Below, piece after piece: positions 43,831 to 54,799 of a stretch of DNA of 64,000 bases. The notes beneath the pieces were generated by a model that ran no database searches, was not told the origin of the DNA, and was given only the letters and a program-made list of their open reading frames with translations. The stretch is from Chrysogorgia sp. JL179-B06 (lineage: Eukaryota > Cnidaria > Anthozoa > Scleralcyonacea > Chrysogorgiidae). Positions within the stretch are counted from its first letter, which is position 1. The number at the start of each line of letters is the position of its first letter. The stretch covers positions 1,445,001 to 1,509,000 of the forward strand of contig JAYKKM010000047.1 of the NCBI GenBank assembly GCA_035772405.1, in the 5' to 3' direction. Made by a program: the position numbers and the translations under genes.

Positions 43831-45577
43831 CCTGTAATAGGTATTCCATATAAAGAAGCGCATGAAATCACAATGCAATGACGAGCAAATACATTGTATT
43901 GACAAGTAGCCAACATAGTGGGCAATATTAAGGTTTATGTTAGTATTAGGCCGTTAGTATTAGTGTTAGTATTAAGGTTAATAAGTATAATAGCGTTATT
44001 TTTAGGGACAATTCGTTGTCGGAATAACGGCCATCTTGAAACCTACCTCGCGTCCCTGGTAACTAGAGAATGCAATGAATTTGCGCTTTCTTATAAGGAA
44101 TAAGGAATACGTAGTAGATAAGTCTAACAAAAGGCGAAACCTCATTTCCCCAAACTCGTACCCAGGGCATTTTGCTTTGCGAGGCAAACATGGCAATTCA
44201 GAATAAGCCAGTTCGTAATGTCGACTGCGCATCAAAATGACGTGTTCTCCGTCGGGATAAAACTTATTTCAGTTCATAACATCAGGCTAAAACCACAATA
44301 TACATTTGCATTTCTATTTACACTTGCAAATTCGTTATACTGAATTCCCCAGCCTACTGTTATGCATGGCTTATTAGGGTTAGCCTGACCTTATATATGT
44401 CACAATGGGTATGTAAGGTCTATTACTTTGTAATGGAACCAGCTGGAATTTGTCGCACCTGTACCCCCAGAAATGACGATCGTGACTATAGGGTTTGGGC
44501 GGAAGGTAGGTTTCAAAATGTCGTCATTCTGAGTGCGAATTGTAATTAAGCACAGAAAAGTTCTGGTTTGTAACTGGTTCCTTAACTCTTTCCTGACCGG
44601 CCCAGTCAAAACGGGTCGTAGAAGACCCGCAAAGTCGTCAATCGAAAAATACGGCACACAGTAACGCAAGATTAAAAATTGAAATTCGACAAGCGCCAGG
44701 AACATGAGATCCACGCAGACGCCAAGTTTGATTTGATTTCATAAACAACTCTGCGATTGGTGGCATTTTGAGTTTCAAGATGCTACGCGGGCGTGCAAGA
44801 TGGCCTTTTCTAGAAAAATGTAAATTTTTCAACCTGATTTATGATAATTAATGCTAATTTATATTAACATAATGTGTTTTGTTCGGGAAATTTAAAAGCA
44901 CAAGTAAAAGCCGGTTTATTGGGCTTCCAGAAAATGTATAGCTTTCGCAACAGTTATGGTTATTTCAAGAGATATCAATATATTGATATTCAAGAGATAT
45001 CAATTTTTGATGTTTTCAGCCTGTCTGGAAAGAGTTAAAATAACCTTAATATTAACCCTAATACTAACCTAGCTAATACTAACCCTAATACTAACCCTAA
45101 TACTAGCCGTAATACTAATACTAGCCGTAATACTAGCCCTAATACTAATCCTAATCCTACCTCTCGTCCATACCCTTTAGCCATTACCCAGAAATGACAG
45201 TTGGCACCCCAGGGGGTGCGCCCGGGATAAAAACCTACCCAAAGAAATCAGTGTAGCGACAGTCAACACGATATCTGTCTGATCGCGTCTTCATAAAATC
45301 AACCAGACCCTTTAGTTTGGCAGCAGCAGAATTCTTGAAATCGAATCCTATAAGGTGGTATGAAATGAATATAATCATAGGCAGTGCAAGCTGGGGGGGG
45401 GGGGGGGGTCGACGTTAGATCATATTGAGTTAACATACAGTGACGTATTTGGGACGATGTGTTTTAGTATCCGCAAAAGGTAGGTATTTATACCTATATG
45501 AGTTTTAACTGCACGAAAACATAGATTTACTCATATTTGGTATGGGGTAAATGTGTAGCAAATATAATATCTAATCA
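43831..45577. other. Non-coding; satellites and repeat fragments
   Basis: 43925-43990 is a GTTAGTATTA-type telomere-like tract, and 45040-45165 a CCTAATACTAA-type tract on the other strand. A fragment of the CCCAGGGCATTTTGC MITE end lies at 44156. A run of about 16 G is at 45393-45408, next to sequence (GACGTTAGATCATATTGAG) shared with 10811-10870. No gene was recognised. Confidence 0.5.
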
Positions 45578-45641
45578 GACATAGTTTGACGCTACTCTGA
45601 CTTTAAAAAGTTTTTTGAACGTAACTTAAAAGTTACTGTCC

Positions 45642-45695
45642 ACGACCCAACGTTTTGACACTCCAATCTAGTGTCTTCATCAGGGGTGATCGTTG
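45642..45695 (-). ncRNA. Hammerhead-ribozyme-like motif (minus-strand partner)
   Basis: Inverted copy of the motif at 45860-45911. On the minus strand it reads CCTGATGAAGACAC...GTGTC, but the next block is AAAACG instead of GAAACG, so the G12 position is lost and this copy is probably inactive. Confidence 0.4.
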
Positions 45696-45859
45696 TAAAG
45701 TTAGGGTCCCTATTTATACACAAGATGCAAATAAGCTTCTGGTTATTAATAAACTACCGTCATCGCGATTGTGGTTTACCATAAGCTTATTTGCATCTTG
45801 TTAATAGATAACGTCATCATCGGTTCTATGAGGGTATAAATAGGGACCCTAACTTTACA

Positions 45860-45911
45860 ACGATCACCCCTGATGAAGACACTAGATTGGAGTGTCGAAA
45901 CGTTGGGTCGT
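45860..45911 (+). ncRNA. Hammerhead-ribozyme-like motif, best-paired copy
   Basis: Core CTGATGA (45870-45876), one extra A, stem II GACAC / GTGTC (5 bp, 9-nt loop), then GAAACGTT. Helix I fits well: CCCA next to the core pairs with GGGT after the predicted cleavage position, and ACG pairs with CGT beyond a 3-nt bulge. Helix III would be minimal (A-CG-U), as described for PLE-type hammerheads. The extra A between core and stem II is not canonical. Function is inferred. Confidence 0.5.
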
Positions 45912-46189
45912 GGACAGTAACTTTTAAGTTTTTTAAAGTTTTTTAAAGTTTTTTGAACGTAGCGTCAAACGATGTCTGATTTATCACCTGGTTGCGTTGG
46001 GAAGTTATTTGATGATATTTACTATACTGATGGTGTAGATATGGTAAATGCCGTATTTGCTCAGCATTCAGTAAATACTGCAGCAAATACGGCATTTAGC
46101 ACATTTACCCCATCAGTAAATTACAGTAAATATCATATTTGCTACACATTTACCCGATGCCAAATGTGAATAAATCTATTTTTTCGTGC

Positions 46190-46772
46190 AGTCTAACGTT
46201 AAGTGCCCCTGTGACCAAAGTCCAAATTATTGGTATTCCACATTTTTACATATTTGTAAAGAGCATGACGTTCTCACTTAAGGTAGCAATAGGTGGAAAA
46301 ATTTACAAATATGAAGAAAATTTTTTTTTCCATTTTTGAATCTGAGAAATCGTTTTCTGTAAGTGAAAAAAAATTGAGTTAGAAAAATTGAGTTTTAAAA
46401 TATGATTGGACGAGGTCTAATTGGATGATAAGAAGGCGGGACACTTGATCAAAGCCTTTCAGGTGCTTTTTCTCAATTCAATTCTGCACCAAAGTTTGCG
46501 TCTTTCTTCCGGTAAAACTTCGCCGCGTTTTAACAGTTTTCACTGAAATTTTTGTCGGTTGTTGAAAACATACCCACATTTCGACCTTTTGGGTATACTA
46601 AAGAGACACGACACAGAGTAAGTGTTAGGGTTATGAGTCATGCAAAAACAAAAACTTCTTCAAATGCAGAGCAGGAAGTTGTTCAACGAACTTCATCAAG
46701 CCGTGAGCAAACCAATTTGTCAATGTGAAGAAATAAATTTGATCAATTTTTTCGGGACTGGATCGAGCTAGC
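46190..46772. other. Non-coding, no gene recognised
   Basis: A MITE-like GTTAAGTGCCCCTGTGACC start near 46199 and a (T)n run near 46320. Open frames on the + strand (45972-46339) carry a TTACCCCATCAGTAAA repeat and are not convincing. Confidence 0.4.
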
Positions 46773-46905
46773 CAAACGTGTTGTTAGGATCTTTGTTGTG
46801 CTGGGGTTGGGTTCTAACATTAGATTAACCATTATCCTTAATTTAGAACGATTTGTAAATTAAGGATAATAGTTAATTTAATGAAGAGACCGGGGTTGGC
46901 GAAAA
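46773..46905 (-). repeat. Foldback repeat CCGGTCTCTTC, copy 2
   Basis: Reverse complement of 31830-31955 with a few changes: TTAGGATCTTTGTTGTGCTG, TTAACCATTATCCTTAATTT, GAAGAGACCGG. Confidence 0.8.
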
Positions 46906-46907
46906 AG

Positions 46908-47165
46908 GGTGGAGGCTATTTCAGTCAGGACTTTGGTGATTGTTTATAAAACATAATATATGCTTCGTTCTTTAAAAACCCCGCTTTAAATTTCTGTTTC
47001 GATTCAGAAAAGCAGGGTTGTTAAAAGCAGGGTTATTACTGAATCGAAACAGAAATTTAAAGCGAGGTTTTTAAAGAACGAAGGATATATGTTATATAAA
47101 CAATTACCAAAGCCCTGGTGACTAGGTGCTCTACCGTATCTGAAATAGCCTCCACCGCAAAAAAG
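46908..47165. repeat. Long inverted repeat (~100-bp arms)
   Basis: GGTGGAGGCTATTTCAG at 46911 and TTTAAATTTCTGTTTCGATT at 46985 are mirrored at 47038-47158 around a short AAAAGCAGGGTTGTTAAAAG centre. It is a foldback MITE by structure, with no ORF. Confidence 0.8.
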
Positions 47166-47613
47166 CCAAAACATTTCGCGGCGGACATCTTGGAAAAATG
47201 TTTTTTGGGGATCACTTTCCATAAGAAGCCATCTGATTGGCTAACCTGAAATAACTTTTATCCTAACCCTAAATAACCCTAATCCTAACATTAACTCCCG
47301 CCTAGCAAGGTTTTCTCCCCATCCGAAGCTACATGCACTCTCAGTTTATAGGCCAACGTGAGAGAGAATGCTTGTGGGCTGCTGTACATGCGCAGTCAAG
47401 GTCCCAAAAAAAGTGATCCCAAAAAATAATTTTGCCCTGCGCTCTGTAGTTTCTGCCACGGAATCGTAGTTTGTGTGCTAAAGTACACGAAAACCTTGGA
47501 CAACTGATTCATTCTGGCATCTTAAAAATAGGTTCGCGATGCGAACATGTGGCGCCTGTTTCATCCTAAAGGTTAGGACACACGAGGCGACAAATCCCGG
47601 GGACATGACTTAC

Positions 47614-48713
47614 CCTGTCCATCGCGCGTGGGGACTCCAGGGTGCGTGTCTTCCACCAGCAAATAGTCTCCGGGCTGCATGAATTTGTCCAAATAAACCA
47701 ACGTTATATCGAGGTAAACATGAGAATCCTCAGTGATGAACCAGGGATGAGGCAGCTCCTATACAGATATGATGGGCAAGAGAAAAAAAGCCGACGTTGA
47801 GTAAAAGGGATACTACTACACGGTGGCGAGAAGCTATGGATTTTATGTTGGTTGGCAGTTGTCTGAACTGACTGCCAGTGACTGATTGATTCAGACTTGC
47901 TGATTGACAGGCTGTTTTGCATGCAAACTACAGCTGGATGGACTGGTTGGTTGAATTGCGACTGCATGTCTAAAAGTAAGCTGGTTGACGGACTGGTTAA
48001 CAGCTGGCTGAACTGACTGGTTGATTCAGACTTACTGACGGACAGCCTGTTCTGCAAACTATAGTTGGATAGGCTAGCTGAATTGACTGACTAAATGGTA
48101 AGCTTGGTTGGTTGACTTAGACTTATTGACTCTGCAGGCTCATGAACTGACATTCTAGTTGTTCAAAACTTGCTGACTGACAGGTTGGTCTTCTTACTAC
48201 AGCTGGATGTGTGATTGGCTGAACTGACTGACCAAAACAGTAAGCTGGTTGACTGACTGGTCGACAGCTGGATGAACTGTCTGGTTGATTCACACTTGCT
48301 GACTGACTGACTGGTTGTACTGACTTTCTGGTAATTGTTTATAGGACTTGCTGAATACCACTACTTCCTATGACACTGAGACGGACAGTCACTCATAAAT
48401 TGACAACAAACCTTCAGCATCTTTTCAGGAAAATGTTTCTCAATCTCTCGTAAGTCTCCTTGGATGAATGAGATATCATCTCGACATTTAGTACTCTCGT
48501 GTAAATTTTCAAAGTTGTAGTCGATAGAATAAACATGGGAATTGACTCCAAAACATTTTAGTGTGTCTGCCATCCACAGAGCACACCCTCCGGAATAGCT
48601 CCCAAGTTCTATGACAGTCTGTGGTCTCTCTCGATAAAAGAAATCGTTCAGAGTGATTATTTCGAATGGACCTTTCAGCACCTCGACTCCATTCCAGTTA
48701 GTCTTGTCCTTTC
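47614..48713 (-). CDS. CmcI-type (cephalosporin hydroxylase / rhamnosyl O-methyltransferase-like) SAM-dependent methyltransferase, two internal exons
   Basis: Exon n is 48412-48713, with acceptor TTCCTTCAATTCCTAG and donor AAG|GTTTGT. Exon n+1 is 47614-47758, with acceptor CATATCTGTATAG and donor AGG|GTAAGT. Phases agree (1-0 then 0-1). Exon n encodes GPFEIITLNDFFYRERPQTV, then the SAM-binding motif VIELGSYSGG, VYSIDY and ISFIQGDLREIE. Exon n+1 encodes LPHPWFITEDSHVY, LVYLDKFMQPGDYLLVEDT and HPG, the metal/acceptor side of the fold. Order and spacing match the CmcI family of small-molecule O-methyltransferases, found in bacteria and also in marine invertebrates. The intron between them (47759-48411) is filled by a ~500-bp tandem repeat. 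First and last exons were not found; they lie farther out or in unrecognised sequence. The substrate is unknown. Confidence 0.8.
47835..48350. repeat. Degenerate tandem repeat (CTGACTGGTTGATTCAGACT units) inside the CmcI-like intron
   Basis: Imperfect units built from TGACTGGTTGATTCAGACTT, GCTGACTGACAGGCTG and AGCTGGATGGACTGG are repeated over about 500 bases. CTGA/CTGG tetramers dominate. An apparent serine-rich frame on the minus strand is a by-product. Confidence 0.85.
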
Positions 48714-48907
48714 CTAGGAATTGAAGGAAATACACGATATTGATAAATGAGAGAGCTGATGAAGAGAGAGATTTCTCGTTCGCTGCACCACATTTATTAA
48801 CTCTTTGCCAGAAAAATAAAACAATCGAACACAACTGGGTATTTAAAGAACAACTATTTTACTTGTTAAATTGTTCGTATAATTTAAGTCTTTGGATACT
48901 TTTATTA

Positions 48908-49053
48908 TTTAACAATTAGATTATGAGCTCGAAATTTATATTTCGCCAATCCGCGATTCTGATTGGTTAATCTATTATCGGTGAATATTTACCAAGCCGC
49001 GAGGTAAATATAACGATAATCACCGACACTGATGTCACTAATTGTTTTAGTAT
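48908..49053. repeat. Foldback element 'CTAATTGTT', copy 4
   Basis: TTAACAATTAGATTATGAGC on the left, CACTAATTGTTTTAGTATAA on the right, with the GTGAATATTTACC/GGTAAATAT and GATAATCACCGACACTGATG stem type of copy 1. The left arm is more diverged. Confidence 0.75.
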
Positions 49054-50814
49054 AATTTCAGGCTTAAACTGAATATTCAATTGAGAAGTTTTAAACAGAC
49101 AGTTTGAACTGTGTTAGATATAATTTGTAAATACAATGCTTGATGTTTAAAAACACACTAACCACCCAAACGGGCAAGGCTAAAAGGGATAACTCAAAAG
49201 GACCTTTCTGTTTTTTATTTTTCGTTAGGTTATGGATAGCTACGGTTAGGGTTAAGTTTAAGGTTAGGATCTAGGTTAGGATCAAGGTTATGGTTGGGGT
49301 TAGGATTAGGATTGAGATTAGGGTTAGGATTAGTAGTTCTAAAAAATGTAAAGGTCCTTTTGAGTCATCCCTTTTAGCCTTCACCGATCAAAACGGACGT
49401 AAAAATACAAATAATTTATACGATAAACAACTTTACCCTTAGACAGTTCTATCTTGAGAGAAATCTGATATATACAGTGTCTTTATGCTAAGTTTTTGAG
49501 TCCTTTCGACGATCTACTGTATTAGCTATAATAGACGAGCCGGTAAATACAGTATAGGGCTCTTTGCGGTCCGCCATATTATTCAGAAGAGCCTGGGTAC
49601 AAGATTTCGCAGTGAATCCGATTCTTCTCCTGATACATGTGATTTACTTAATTTACTTACACGAGTGTTCAGCGAATACTATAGTTGTTACTTTATTGTG
49701 TAAATCAGATGCATCAGAAGGAGAATCGGACCCGATTGAAACGCAGGTCGCAGGTCACAGGTTGAATTTATTACTGTAAGAACTTGTCTAGGTTGAAATC
49801 TAGACAAGTTCTTACAGCAATAAATTCAACCAGGGACCTGCTTTTTAGACCCGCCGTAAGATTCCCGCCTGTTTCATCCGTCTCAACGATTCTAAAGAAA
49901 TTTTTAGTGTTTTCATCCCCCCTTTAGCTGCCTAAAAGTACACTGAAGTAAAGTCTAAAGAGTTGATCAAAAGCAGAGTAGGGCTCTTACTTCGTGTACC
50001 AGACACAGAAATTTAGCACTGTATAGAACTGCCTCGTTCTTTAAAAAATCTTTGTCCTGGAATTGTCCAATTCATGAATTAAACCTATCCTAGATCAAAT
50101 AAACGGGATTTTTTAAAGAACGAGGCAGTTCTATACAGTACTAACTAACATTTTACTCATGCAAATTTCTGTGTTCGGTACACGAAGTAAGTAACACTAG
50201 AAACTTGTATTAAAAAATAAATAAAATAAGTCCGCGAAGTCGAGTCCGACACAACAAGACTCAACAAGTACACAATATAGCTTGTAAGATGACGATCCCC
50301 TTATATTTAGGATGGTGCCAGAGGAGGTCAGGGTTAAAGTTAGTTAGAAAACCCATTAGGCGGAGGATTAGGGTTAGGATCTAAGTTGTTTTGGGGATAG
50401 CAGTTCCATGATGTATTTCATCTAACAATCTCTCATTTCGTTCAACCGCTCGCGGATACTAAAAAAGATCGTCCAGAAGACGACTCAGACCTAGACCAGA
50501 CCAGACCTCAACTGCGAGTGTACCATCTATCCACGACCATAGTTACCGGCTCGTTATAATAATATAGTCGCCATTTTGAAAAAAAATTCGTCATGTTTTA
50601 GAAACCATAAATCAAAATGATGATTTCGAGAGGGGACTGAACACTTTTCCAAGTGTGATTTCATGAAAAATGTGAAATAAAAGTTACTTCTTGCGTTAGT
50701 TTATACTAATTAAAGTGCTACTGAGATGAAAAATTCGTCTATCAAACTTTGATTTTATCTAAAAATATTTTGAAAATGAAACAGAATGGCTTTCTCAGAT
50801 GATGATGATGCCAT
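49054..50814. repeat. Repeat mosaic with two foldback elements (49740-49850, 49985-50195)
   Basis: 49740-49850: CAGGTTGAATTTATTACTGT / AAGAACTTGTCTAG is mirrored at once around AGGTTGAAATCT. 49985-50195: TACTTCGTGTACC..ACAGAAATTT..TATAGAACTGCCTCGTTCTT is mirrored at 50118-50193. A TTAGGGTTAGGATTAG tract is at 49230-49335. 49040-49560 and 50550-50680 are copies of the 39160-39620 repeat. No gene was recognised. Confidence 0.6.
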
Positions 50815-51760
50815 ATGACGTCATTTTCTCACATAGACAAAATAAAATTCACAAAATGAGGAATATCTCTGCAAATAACAAGTGGAATGTTTTGAAACTT
50901 TGCACATGTATGCCAATGATGAAAGTAAGGAGACCACTAAGAAGCAGGAGTCTTCCAACTAAAAAAACTAAAATCTTAATTCTGTCTCTTTCTTAAAGAA
51001 TAAGATGATTTAGACCTCAGGAATACAATATCTATGTGTGTACGAATCTTCGTATATATGCAGTATAGTAAGCGTTGAGAAATAAACAAATTTTGTTTTA
51101 CAAATGGAAGAGATCTGACACCAAGCGATCTCCATGGTAACAACATACTATGCACAGTGGTGTGCACTTTCATCATTGGCATTATTTGCAGAGATATTTC
51201 TCATTTTGTGAATTTTATTTTGTCCATGTGAAATGTCCGTCAATGGGAAGACTCAACGCACACGATTCAAACGATTTCTTTATCAAATCGGTTGATAATT
51301 CAGCCCACGAATCAATGATCCATTGCAAAATAGTTCTCCTACGTGGGGCTTTCAAATTTCCGCATTCTGTTTTTTCGTGGATTCCAACCGTAGCTAACCA
51401 TTCGTCGTACTTCTCGGTGCATGTTGCTTTAAATGGTTTGTTCCAGCTCACGTCGGGTGCCTGCTCGTTTAAAAAATTTCCAGTGATGTATTAAAGATAT
51501 GTGATATGTTAGCGTATCGGTTTGTATTTTTTTGCTGATTCATCTTTTTCGAAGGTGCGGCGGCGCTTATTAAATTATCCTGCTTCTGGATGCGGCGCTT
51601 TATCGAGAGCGGCGCTAAATCGAATATTTACGGTATTCACTCTCAATTTCTATGAGGAGATAGTTAACTCGGGATTTACCCTCGTTAACTATCACCTCAT
51701 TTCGATGCGATTTATAGTAAATATCAATATATTTGGAATCAACTCGACAAATTCAATATG
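50815..51760 (-). mobile_element. pogo/Tigger-like DNA transposon fragment with flanking inverted repeats
   Basis: The minus-strand frame 51215-51451 (NKPFKATCTEKYDEWLA, NLKAPRRRTILQWIIDSWAE, LIKKSFESCALSLPIDG) matches the C-terminal part of pogo/Tigger-type DDE transposases. In intact proteins the upstream part reads QPLDVxxNKPFK; here the preceding residues are degraded. AAAATTCACAAAATGAG..ATATCTCTGCAAATAA (50845-50882) is inverted at 51185-51230. A foldback AGTTAACTCGGGATTTACCC is at 51662-51690. Confidence 0.65.
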
Positions 51761-52766
51761 ACGAGCATCTGGTTTAGAATCACAGCTTTTGCATACTTTG
51801 TCTTATTGTGTCGTGAAACCCCCATTCACTTGAGTCCACAGCAGCGATTGCAAACCCAGGGCGAGATTAGTATTCGCTATTTGTACAGTATAACTTCACA
51901 TGCATTGACACACAACTCCACTGCATTTTACCGCTTATTTTTCACACTGCGGAATTCCTCAGTTTTGTATTGCGCACATTTACTGCGCACATCTAATAAT
52001 CAGTGTTTTTATGGCCATTATTGCAACACTTTCAAAAAATTCCGACCATTTTAGGACAGTTTAGTGCCAAATCTAACAATGGCCGCTTATGTACTGGTTG
52101 GCCGCTTATGTACTGGTAGGGAAGAATTATTAAGGGACTAAATCATTTTTTTCCGAGAACGGTTACACAAGTCTAGCTAGGGCTCCCTGTGCAAGTAGGT
52201 TTGTAAACTACTTGATAATGCCGGTTTAAGGCCATATTTCTTAAAGAAAGTCGGTGACCATAACTTTTTCCTTAATAATTATTTTCTTCTACCACTTTTA
52301 CGTGTTATAACAGAAACATAGAGAAAAATCATTTCTACAACTTACAATATCTTATATTTTTGATGAATTTTTCTTCAAATAACATGTCAAAGAATATGGG
52401 AAACGACCTAAACCCTGTTAGCTGTTTCTTTTTCCCTAAAATACCATTGTATAAAATTACTAGTTGCGAAAATTAAAAAATTATCTTTGTCAAAAGGTTC
52501 AAGAAAAAGTTGTGCAATGCGGTTTTTCCTCAACTCGTAAATTGGTCACAATGACGTCACCATACTGAGTAAGATGTGACCTGCGATATGCCATATCTTC
52601 TAAACAAGGTCGGTGATCCCAACTTTTTTTTTTTGGTTTTAATATAAGTATGTCAAAAACTTTAAAACTGGGAAGTTTCAGCAAATTTTCATTTCGGAAA
52701 GAATTACTGAGGAATTACCTTAAGGGAAAGTATTTTCCACTCAAAAAGGAACACGAAGTCTTCTTT
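51761..52766. other. Intergenic, no gene recognised
   Basis: Two GGCCGCTTATGTACTGGT copies lie near 52081 and 52099. Imperfect repeats of CTTAAAGAAAGTCGGTGACC (52240) and CTAAACAAGGTCGGTGATCC (52601) suggest a duplicated segment of about 360 bp. Short frames are not convincing. Confidence 0.4.
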
Positions 52767-53253
52767 TCAATCGATAGGCATTTGGTCAGAAAGGTTGTTC
52801 ATTAAACTGTTATAAAACTCGATACTTGCATCTTTATGTTCTGGATCATTAATGGACCGTGTCATGTAGCTTGACAGCACCGCTGCAGCCTATATATTTA
52901 CGCTATCCTGTAGTATATCGAGGACGACTACAGCCTCACGAAGAAGGGAAGGCGCTGATGCTGAGTTCCATTTCTTTAGTAATAAATTCAATAAAAGTGT
53001 CGCAGGGATATGCATTGTCTGAAATACTACTAAGCCAGCAATTTGAATCTCCGTTCTCAATGCCTATTCTGCAGGGGTCACTCAGATCACCATACTTGTA
53101 TCCTTCGTTCTCTTGGGGAACAATTTTATGCCACAACTTCTGAATTTTCTTCTTGATGTTATTAAATTCCTGCTTCCTTCCTTCCAGATTCTCTTTTCGT
53201 AATTCAGTGCTAAAAGCTATATTACTTGTTTTCCAGTCTACAAGTTGGGTCAT
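52767..53253 (-). pseudogene. Broken gene of unknown family (one frameshift, one stop)
   Basis: From ATG at 53253 the frame runs 105 codons with protein-like content (KKKIQKLWHKIVPQENEG, GIENGDSNCWLSSISDNAY, TFIEFITKEMELSIS) and stops at 52938. Shifting frame near FPSS continues REAVVVLDILQDSVNI, then a TAG, then AAAVLSSYMTRSINDPEHKD and NSLMNNLSDQMPID with a TGA at 52767. A 50-base intron (GTGAGG..ATATAG) could also explain the shift but is implausibly short. A decayed intronless gene or transposon protein is more likely. Confidence 0.45.
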
Positions 53254-54799
53254 TACAAGAAATTAACGACAAAGTGGCCTCCGCTTGAAGGCTAATTTAC
53301 ACATGGTCGATAGAAAATGGCGTCTCATTTTATAGTGAGTTACATAGAGCGAAAATATTTAAATGAAGATTCTGCTTATCGAGTAGATCATCTACTGTTT
53401 GCCGACCTCTTAATTATTAATTTATTATTAATTTATTTTTATAATATTTATACAGGATGCTCCGCTCACCAATGGTGATTTTCAGGGAGGTCCTGTCGTA
53501 AATATAAAGTACAGTAGTGTTAAAATACATGATTTAAGTCAGTGGTAGATAAGATTGAAAGAGTAAACGTTTAAGTAATTAAAATAGTTTCTTTAGAGTT
53601 GTTTTGAAATAATTAATGTTATATACATGTGTTAGGCCGCGTTTTAGACGTCGAAGTTCCGTCGCATTCGTCGCATTTACTGCGACAATAATGCGACGGA
53701 AATGGCACTTTGGTTATATTAACAATGATTGATTTAGACACAGGGAGCCGTAATTAGTGAAGCGAGTTTAACAGTAAATCGGGTTTATTTGGTATTTTTT
53801 ACACAATAATTGTATTAAATCGCTATTAAAATGCTCTTACTTGTTAGTTTTGTCGACAATCAGGCAAATTACAGGCAAGCAGTGTTTACATCAATTCGGA
53901 AGGCCGTTGAGGCGTTGACTGTGGTTGCCCCGCCCCCTTCGTTAGCGTATCGCGCGCTTGTCACATTTAAATTCAGAAGGCCGTTAGACCGCCCCTTCGT
54001 GGGCGTCTCGCGATTTTCGGTAGTAATATAAAGAGAAGTGAGAAGGGATGAAACTCCAATAAGTTTTCGTAGCATGAATGCCCCCCAACTTGACTCGACC
54101 ACTTAATTTATGCAATGTGTGACGTAGAAATAATAAATGCGCCGTCGACCTGTATCGACCTGTGGGAGTATACCAAATACTTTTGAAATAAAAATAACGG
54201 ATATTTCGACCTCACTGGCATTCATTCTCATAGTGAACTGATCCTTTTTACCCAGTGCATTGGCTTATTTTGTGGGATTATCAACTGAAAATATTGATTT
54301 GTCCACGCCACCTTTGCTTCGTTTTATTTTAAAACCCCATTTAATTTGATAACAATCAAAAACTACACACAATATAAACCTTATATTATATTTAAAGAAA
54401 TTTTAGAGCATCTTGGTTTGTATTTCTGCCTTTAAATACAGTTTCAAAAGTGGACGGGTATTCTATAATTACTAGAAATACGAATTCGCAATAATCCCCG
54501 CCTTTTCTACCGCTAACCCCTCCCACCCCCCACCCCACCGCTAGAGTTTCTTTTCCCCCATACATGGTCCCCAGTGCCCAGACCGCGTCTGTCGATAACA
54601 AATCCTTAAAAGCCAGCAACCTCGTACCCAGGGTCTTCTCAGTGACTCCAAAGATATTGGATTATTTTGTAACCTGGCTTATTCTCGCTTATATCAGTCC
54701 GGGGGGCCGGATCGCTGTGAAAACATACCACAAACTTCTATAATTGAAAGTATAAACAGTATATATAAAAATATTACAATTTATTGGAAAGTACATATG
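53254..54799. other. Intergenic, no gene recognised
   Basis: Contains a GTCGCATTCGTCGCATTTAC cluster near 53661-53700 and two similar TTCG..AGGCCGTTG/AGGCCGTTAGA blocks at 53898 and 53976. The ACTAGAAATACGAATTCGCA block at 54472 matches 32283 (start of the DIRS-like relic region). A CTCGTACCCAGGGTCTTC MITE end is at 54622. No supported ORF. Confidence 0.4.

Larger units (their letters stand above)
45578..45975. repeat. Inverted repeat (~145-bp arms) holding two hammerhead-like motifs
   Basis: The left arm from GACATAGTTTGACGCTACTC to AGGGTCCCTATTTATA returns inverted at 45835-45975. The spacer of about 110 bases includes the internal repeat AAGCTTATTTGCATCTTG. It resembles a pair of PLE terminal repeats in head-to-head orientation without the coding part. 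Confidence 0.8.

Noticed and set aside
43075..43881. 268-codon open frame rich in FLKGDYSFPQRR repeats
   Set aside because: It lies in a ~21-bp minisatellite whose unit is a multiple of three. The frame is an automatic consequence of the repeat, and the flanks are non-coding.
52889..52938. A 50-base intron in the 52767-53253 gene
   Set aside because: Far shorter than the other introns seen here. A frameshift plus stop is simpler.
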